Shown here piece after piece: positions 5,817 to 9,271 of a stretch of DNA of 9,271 nucleotides. A model generated the notes under the pieces. It did no database searches. It saw nothing but the letters and a program-made list of their open reading frames with translations, and was not told the origin of the DNA. The first letter of the stretch is position 1, and the number at the start of each line of letters is the position of its first letter. The DNA lies in assembly GCA_036266975.1 (NCBI GenBank), contig DATAWZ010000036.1, positions 1 to 9,271 of the forward strand, written 5' to 3'. Origin of the DNA: DATAWZ01 sp036266975. Lineage in GTDB: Bacteria; Actinomycetota; Thermoleophilia; Solirubrobacterales; Solirubrobacteraceae. The position numbers and the translations under genes were made by a program.

Positions 5817-6590
5817 CTACAGCGCCTCGATGACGTCCCCGACGCTGATCGCGCCGTCGCTGAGCACGTCCGCGCGCAGGCCGCCCCGGTGCACCAGCGC
5901 TCTGAGGACGCCGTCGGCGGTCAGGCGCTGCAGGTGGGTGCACGGCTCGCAGCGGCGGCGTCCCCTGCAGCGGACCTCGCCGACGCGGAACTGGCGGTCG
6001 AGCAGGGCGTCCAGGTCGATCCCGCGCACGACGAGGTTGCGCCGCGCGTCCTGCGGGGTGGCAAGCGCGGCGCCGCTCTCCTCGAGCGCCTCGGCGGCGA
6101 TCAGCGTCACGTTGCGACCGGAGCCCGGTCGGGGCGAGAACGTCCCGCGCCCGGCGGCGTAGCGGTCGCCCTCCAGGCCGCGGCCGGCGATCGCGCGCAC
6201 CGTCTCGACGGTCCGCATCGCCGCGCTGCCCTCCTCGGTGATCGCGATCACCTCCACGACGCCCCGGCCGGGGTCGGCCGGTCGCGCGGGCCGGACGAAC
6301 TCGAGCGGCACCAGGAGCAGCGCCCGGTCGAGCCGGCCGGCGCCGACCACCGGCTCGTACAGCACGGTCGGCGGAATTCCGAAGCAGACCGCCCAGGTGC
6401 GCGAGACCTGACGGCGACCGAGGAACCGCCCGTTCCACTGCACGCCGGCGGTATCGGCCAGCTCGGCGAGCCCCAGGCCGCGCGCCTCGAGCTGGTCGCG
6501 TACGACCGCCTCGTCGTCGTCCGGGGCGCCGGGCAGGCATTCGCCCAGCAGCTCGGTCAGGCACGCGCGTATCGTCTGCAGCTCGTCCAT
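5817..6590 (-). CDS. MOSC-domain protein with an unrecognised N-terminal region
   Basis: The 257-aa product has a C-terminal MOSC (molybdenum cofactor sulfurase C-terminal) domain from about residue 112. Markers are VEVIAITEEGSAAM, GLEGDRYAAGRGTFS (138-152), GRNVTLIAAEALE and RRNLVVRGIDL (183-193). The cysteine motif CEPC at 214-217 follows, and the domain ends GAISVGDVIEAL. MOSC proteins bind the molybdenum cofactor or transfer sulfur or oxygen groups through a conserved Cys, which here may be Cys214 or Cys217. Residues 1-110 do not look like the usual MOSC N-terminal beta-barrel; they contain NGRFLGRRQVSRTW and FGIPPTVLYEP. Their role is unknown. The ATG at 6590 is preferred, but an in-frame GTG at 6608 would add six residues and neither has a clear ribosome-binding site. 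The gene is divergent from dnaG and convergent with dgt. Confidence 0.85.
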   Translation of the reverse strand: MDELQTIRACLTELLGECLPGAPDDDEAVVRDQLEARGLGLAELADTAGVQWNGRFLGRRQVSRTWAVCFGIPPTVLYEPVVGAGRLDRALLLVPLEFVRPARPADPGRGVVEVIAITEEGSAAMRTVETVRAIAGRGLEGDRYAAGRGTFSPRPGSGRNVTLIAAEALEESGAALATPQDARRNLVVRGIDLDALLDRQFRVGEVRCRGRRRCEPCTHLQRLTADGVLRALVHRGGLRADVLSDGAISVGDVIEAL

Positions 6591-6654
6591 CGGCGCATGG
6601 TGACGCACGCCGCGGCCGCGCGAGCGTCGATGCGGAGGGGTCAGCGCGACCGAC

Positions 6655-6660
6655 TAGCGT
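6655..6660 (+). promoter_or_regulatory. Candidate -10 hexamer of dnaG (TAGCGT)
   Basis: TAGCGT fits the TANNNT form and ends 8 nt before the GTG at 6669. If it is used, the mRNA would be leaderless and the alternative upstream ATG at 6630 would be excluded. No -35 element stands out. Confidence 0.3.
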
Positions 6661-6668
6661 TCTCGGGC

Positions 6669-8489
6669 GTGGCGTTCACCGACGACTCCAAGGACCGCGT
6701 GCGCGACGCGGTCGACATCGTCGAGCTGATCTCGGCACGCACCGAGCTGCGCCGCTCGGGCCCGGACGGCTTCATGGGGCGCTGCCCGTTCCACGAGGAG
6801 CGCACCGCGTCCTTCTCGGTCAGCCCCTCCAAGAAGGTCTACTACTGCTTCGGCTGTCAAGCCCGCGGCGACGTGTTCACCTTCGTGCAGGAGACCGAGG
6901 GCGTGGACTTCACGGCGGCGCTCGAGCTACTCGCCGAGCGTTACCGGGTCACGCTCGAGCGCGAGGCCGAGAACCCCGAGCAGGTGCGCCGGCGAGAACG
7001 CCGCGACCGGCTGCTCGCACTGCTGGCGCGGACGAGCAACTACTACATCGAGGTGCTCTGGCGCTCCGGACAGGCCGAGCGGGCGCGGGAGTACCTGCGC
7101 TCGCGCGGGCTGCAGGAGGAGGTCCTGCGGGACTTTCGCGTCGGGTTCGCGCCGAGCGGCTACGACCACGTCCTGCTCGGCTCGCAGCGTGCCGGCTACA
7201 CGGAGGCCGAGCTGCGGGCGACCGGGCTGACGACGATCTCCCAGCAGAACGGCCGCCCGTACGACCGCTTTCGGGAGCGGATCGTGTTCCCGTTGGCCGA
7301 CGGGCGCGGACGCGTGCTGGGCTTCGGCGCGCGGGCGCTGCGCGAGAACCAGCGGCCGAAGTACCTCAACACGGCCGACGGCGAGATCTACCACAAGGGC
7401 CGCCACCTCTACGGCGCGGACGTGGCGCGGGCACACGCGGCGCGCGCGGGGGTGGTGATCCTGTGCGAGGGCTATACCGACGTGATCGCGCTGCACCAGG
7501 CCGGCCTGCGCCACGCGGTCGGCTCGATGGGCACCGCGCTCACCGACGATCAGGTCGGCGAGCTGGCGCGGCTGGCGCCGACCGTCCTGCTCGCCCACGA
7601 CGGTGATCCGAGCGGCCAGGAGGCGCTGGCCAAGGCCGCCGAGCTGATCGCGTCGCGGCGGCTGGAGCTGCGCGTCGTGCAGCTGCCGGCCGGGCGAGAT
7701 CCCGCCGACCTGGTCCAGCACGAGGGCTCCGAGGCGGTGGCCGAGCTCGTGCAGCGCGCGGTGCCGTTCGTGCGCTTCCGCGTCGAGCGCGTGCTCGCCG
7801 GGGGCGATCTGCGCACGCCCGAGGGTCGCGACGCGGCGCTGCAGGCGCTGCGGCCGGTGTTCGCGGGCCTGCCGCCGAGCGTCATGCAGCAGGAGCTCGT
7901 GCGCCTGGTCGCCAGTCGGCTCGAGCTCTCCGAGGCGCTGACGAGCTCGCTGCTGGCGGGCGCCGGTCCCGCGGCCGGCGCGGCCGCTTCGATGGCGACG
8001 GCGCGTGGGCGGGGTGGAGAGGACGGCAACGAGGCGGCGGCGGGGCGGCCGGCGCCGGTGCGACGCTCGCCGCTGGATCGGCGCGAGCAGACCGAGCGGC
8101 ACTTCCTCGCACTGTGCGTGGCGCGCCCGGAGGGGGGCGCGGCCGCGCTCGCCGCGCTCGACCTGGACGCGTACTTCACCGGTCCGCTCGAGCGGCGCGC
8201 CGCCGGGCACCTGCGGGCGCGGCTGGCCGCGCCGCGCGAGGGCCTGGATCCCGATGACGTCGAGCTCGCCCAGCTGATCGACGAGCTCGCTGTGCGCGCC
8301 GGCGCGCTCGAGCCGACGGCGATGGCGCTCGAGCTCGAGTCACTGCAGCTCGACCTCGCCCGGATCGACCGCCAGATGCAGGCCGCGCGGGTGGAGCGCA
8401 GCGGCGAGGTCGCGGCGCTCGCGGCCGAACGCGACCGGGTGCGGCGGGCGGTCGAGGACGCGATCGAGCGGGTGATGGGGGAGGTGTAG
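6669..8489 (+). CDS. dnaG: DNA primase (DnaG)
   Basis: DnaG makes the RNA primers for chromosome replication, working with the replicative helicase at the fork. The 606-aa product has three parts. First is the CHC2 zinc-binding domain, with Cys39 and His42 in RCPFHEER and Cys60/Cys63 in YYCFGCQARGD. Second is the RNA-polymerase core, with RERIVFPLADGRGRVLGFGAR around 202-222, PKYLN (230-234) and the Toprim motifs EGYTDV (Glu267, Asp271) and AHDGDPSG (Asp311, Asp313). Third is a helical C-terminal helicase-interaction region after a Gly/Ala-rich linker at about 435-470. The GTG at 6669 gives the standard N-terminus, FTDDSKDRVRDAVDIVELI; an in-frame ATG at 6630 would add 13 residues. The frame is open further upstream but only antisense to the MOSC gene. 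Length and motifs indicate an intact essential gene. Confidence 0.97.
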   Translation: MAFTDDSKDRVRDAVDIVELISARTELRRSGPDGFMGRCPFHEERTASFSVSPSKKVYYCFGCQARGDVFTFVQETEGVDFTAALELLAERYRVTLEREAENPEQVRRRERRDRLLALLARTSNYYIEVLWRSGQAERAREYLRSRGLQEEVLRDFRVGFAPSGYDHVLLGSQRAGYTEAELRATGLTTISQQNGRPYDRFRERIVFPLADGRGRVLGFGARALRENQRPKYLNTADGEIYHKGRHLYGADVARAHAARAGVVILCEGYTDVIALHQAGLRHAVGSMGTALTDDQVGELARLAPTVLLAHDGDPSGQEALAKAAELIASRRLELRVVQLPAGRDPADLVQHEGSEAVAELVQRAVPFVRFRVERVLAGGDLRTPEGRDAALQALRPVFAGLPPSVMQQELVRLVASRLELSEALTSSLLAGAGPAAGAAASMATARGRGGEDGNEAAAGRPAPVRRSPLDRREQTERHFLALCVARPEGGAAALAALDLDAYFTGPLERRAAGHLRARLAAPREGLDPDDVELAQLIDELAVRAGALEPTAMALELESLQLDLARIDRQMQAARVERSGEVAALAAERDRVRRAVEDAIERVMGEV

Positions 8490-8539
8490 GGGACGAACTG
8501 GTGTTCGCTTCCGTCCGGCCGGGCTGGCATGCTCCCTTC

Positions 8540-9088
8540 GTGGAGGGAAGCCCCCGGACAGCACAGGTCACGCCGGAGCGACTCTCGGAGCTGGTATCTG
8601 GCGGCCTGTCGATCCGCGACATCGCGCTCGCGTTGGATCGCAGCCCGGCGAGCGTGCGGCATGGCTCGCCAGGTACGGGCTGAAGACCTCACGGAGCGCC
8701 ACACGCAAGCGAGTGGCGCTGGACGGCGGGGGCGCGCGGGCGCTCGAGTTCGACTGCCCGCGGGACGGCCCGTCGCCACACGTCCGGCGCAGCGATGGTG
8801 GCCATCGCTGCCTGCGCTGTCGTTCCGAAGCGGTGACCACGCGGCGTCAGCGCGTCAAGGCCCTACTCGTCGAGGAGGCGGGCGGATGTTGCGAGGTGTG
8901 CGGGTATCGTCGTTGCGTGGCCGCGCTGGAGTTCCACCACCGCGAGCCGAGTGAGAAGCGGTTCTCGATCGGAGCGAAAGGTGTCGCACGTTCCCTGGAG
9001 CGAGCCCGAGCCGAAGCGGCGAAATGTGCGCTGCTGTGCTCGAATTGCCCATGCGGAGGTCGAGGCGGGTGTCACGGTGCTGCCCTAG
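8540..9088 (+). pseudogene. HTH + HNH endonuclease-like gene with two single-base indels
   Basis: Three consecutive pieces make one recognisable protein of about 182 aa. The first frame (from a GTG at 8540, or 8501) gives a helix-turn-helix, LSIRDIALALDRSPASVRH. At 8662-8663 one base is missing: CAT TGG would continue as WLARYGLKTSRSATRKR, but the frame instead stops at 8681. A second frame runs from 8662, through FDCPRDG, CLRCRSEA, CEVCGYRRC and LEFHHREPSEKRF to CALLCSNC. The Cys pairs and the HH/N pattern fit an HNH nuclease with a zinc ribbon. At 9048-9050 one extra C then breaks CSNC-HAEVEAGV, which ends with TAG at 9086 in the first frame. The open middle piece with a GTG at 8713 might be called as its own gene (8713-9147) but lacks the normal ends. 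HTH plus HNH proteins of this kind are common in actinobacterial genomes. Its target is unknown. Confidence 0.8.
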
Positions 9089-9091
9089 AAT
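9086..9091 (+). promoter_or_regulatory. Candidate -10 hexamer of the tRNA gene (TAGAAT)
   Basis: TAGAAT, five of six bases of TATAAT, lies 17 nt upstream of the mature tRNA 5' end, giving a short leader. Its first three bases are also the stop codon of the restored HNH reading frame. No convincing -35 is visible. Confidence 0.4.
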
Positions 9092-9108
9092 CGACGGGGC
9101 AGGTTCGA

Positions 9109-9182
9109 TCCGGGGTAGCTCAATTGGCAGACGCGTCCGGCTGTTAACCGGAAGGTTGTGGGTTCGAGTCCCACCCCCGGAG
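9109..9182 (+). tRNA. tRNA-Asn (anticodon GTT)
   Basis: The acceptor arm TCCGGGG (9109-9115) pairs perfectly with CCCCGGA (9175-9181), with discriminator G at 9182. The anticodon stem TCCGG/CCGGA encloses the loop CTGTTAA with anticodon GTT at 9143-9145. The T arm is GTGGG-TTCGAGT-CCCAC. CCA is not encoded. The D arm is abnormal: GCTC (9118-9121) should meet GAGC, but the sequence reads GACGC, with one extra C near 9132. The gene is 74 nt where 73 is usual without CCA. The tRNA may tolerate a bulge, or the base may be a sequencing or assembly error. Confidence 0.93.
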
Positions 9183-9190
9183 CTCATTCT

Positions 9191-9217
9191 CGGCAAGCGC
9201 CTCGACGAGGCTTGCCG
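9191..9217 (+). terminator. Hairpin after tRNA-Asn, likely terminator or processing signal
   Basis: CGGCAAG (9191-9197) pairs with CTTGCCG (9211-9217). Inside it CCTC (9200-9203) pairs with GAGG (9207-9210) around a GAC loop, leaving a 2-nt bulge. It begins 9 nt after the tRNA. There is no T-tract, which is common for terminators in very GC-rich genomes. The remaining bases to the window end show nothing I can identify. Confidence 0.5.
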
Positions 9218-9271
9218 CTCTCGCCGGTGGGTGGTTGAGACGCACCCAGCAGGCAAGCTCGCCCGCGCGGG

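Noticed and set aside
5808..5817. GCGGCGCCGC palindrome between the dgt and MOSC stop codons as a bidirectional terminator
   Set aside because: It is a 10-bp perfect palindrome with no room for a loop and no T-tract, and such GC palindromes are common at this base composition.
5889..6668. A 260-residue N-terminal extension of the primase
   Set aside because: The extension is antisense to the MOSC gene and has no conserved features. The primase zinc domain starts normally from the GTG at 6669.
6927..8210. A 427-codon open frame on the minus strand opposite dnaG
   Set aside because: It is a shadow of the primase gene, with repetitive Arg/Gln/Ala-rich translation and no motifs.
9109..9271. tRNA-Asn as an integration site for a genomic island
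   Set aside because: No integrase gene and no second copy of the tRNA 3' end is visible in the window. The neighbouring HNH gene is not a phage integration gene.

Overview
The window is very GC-rich, uses GTG starts freely, and carries mostly housekeeping genes for DNA replication and repair: mutM, recO, dgt and dnaG. The dgt-dnaG neighbourhood, the RecO and primase sequences and the HTH+HNH protein suggest a high-GC actinobacterium, perhaps of the Thermoleophilia/Solirubrobacterales type. That placement is inferred from general resemblance, not from a database match.

Layout, left to right. Positions 1-148 hold a strong inverted repeat and then the start region of mutM. mutM (149-1018) and a GtrA-family membrane protein (1083-1625) read rightward. 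Next is a short array of GGCTAG-containing repeats, split by a complete IS4-family insertion sequence (1652-3114) that has perfect 17-bp terminal inverted repeats and a perfect 10-bp target duplication. A small glutaredoxin (3156-3410) reads leftward into the array. It is divergent from recO (3462-4178), which is followed by a small PRC-barrel-like gene (4209-4580). The 185-bp gap at 4581-4765 contains a palindrome matching the actinobacterial/Bacillus-type LexA box GAAC-N4-GTTC. dgt (4766-5803) converges on a MOSC-domain gene (5817-6590, minus), which is divergent from dnaG (6669-8489). The right end holds a broken HTH+HNH nuclease-like gene (8540-9088), a tRNA-Asn(GTT) gene (9109-9182) and a hairpin (9191-9217).

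The core genes act in DNA maintenance. MutM removes oxidised purines, RecO supports RecF-pathway recombination, Dgt hydrolyses dNTPs and DnaG primes replication. They look intact. The glutaredoxin, MOSC and GtrA proteins are metabolic or envelope genes with no evident functional link to them.

I see no convincing new multi-gene system. The points most worth a second look are the single-base frameshift in an otherwise pristine IS, the repeat array it landed in, the paired -1/+1 indels in the HNH gene, the extra base in the tRNA-Asn D arm, the LexA-like box upstream of dgt, the unrecognised N-terminal half of the MOSC protein, and a recurring -10-like hexamer 6-10 nt before start codons that suggests leaderless transcripts.
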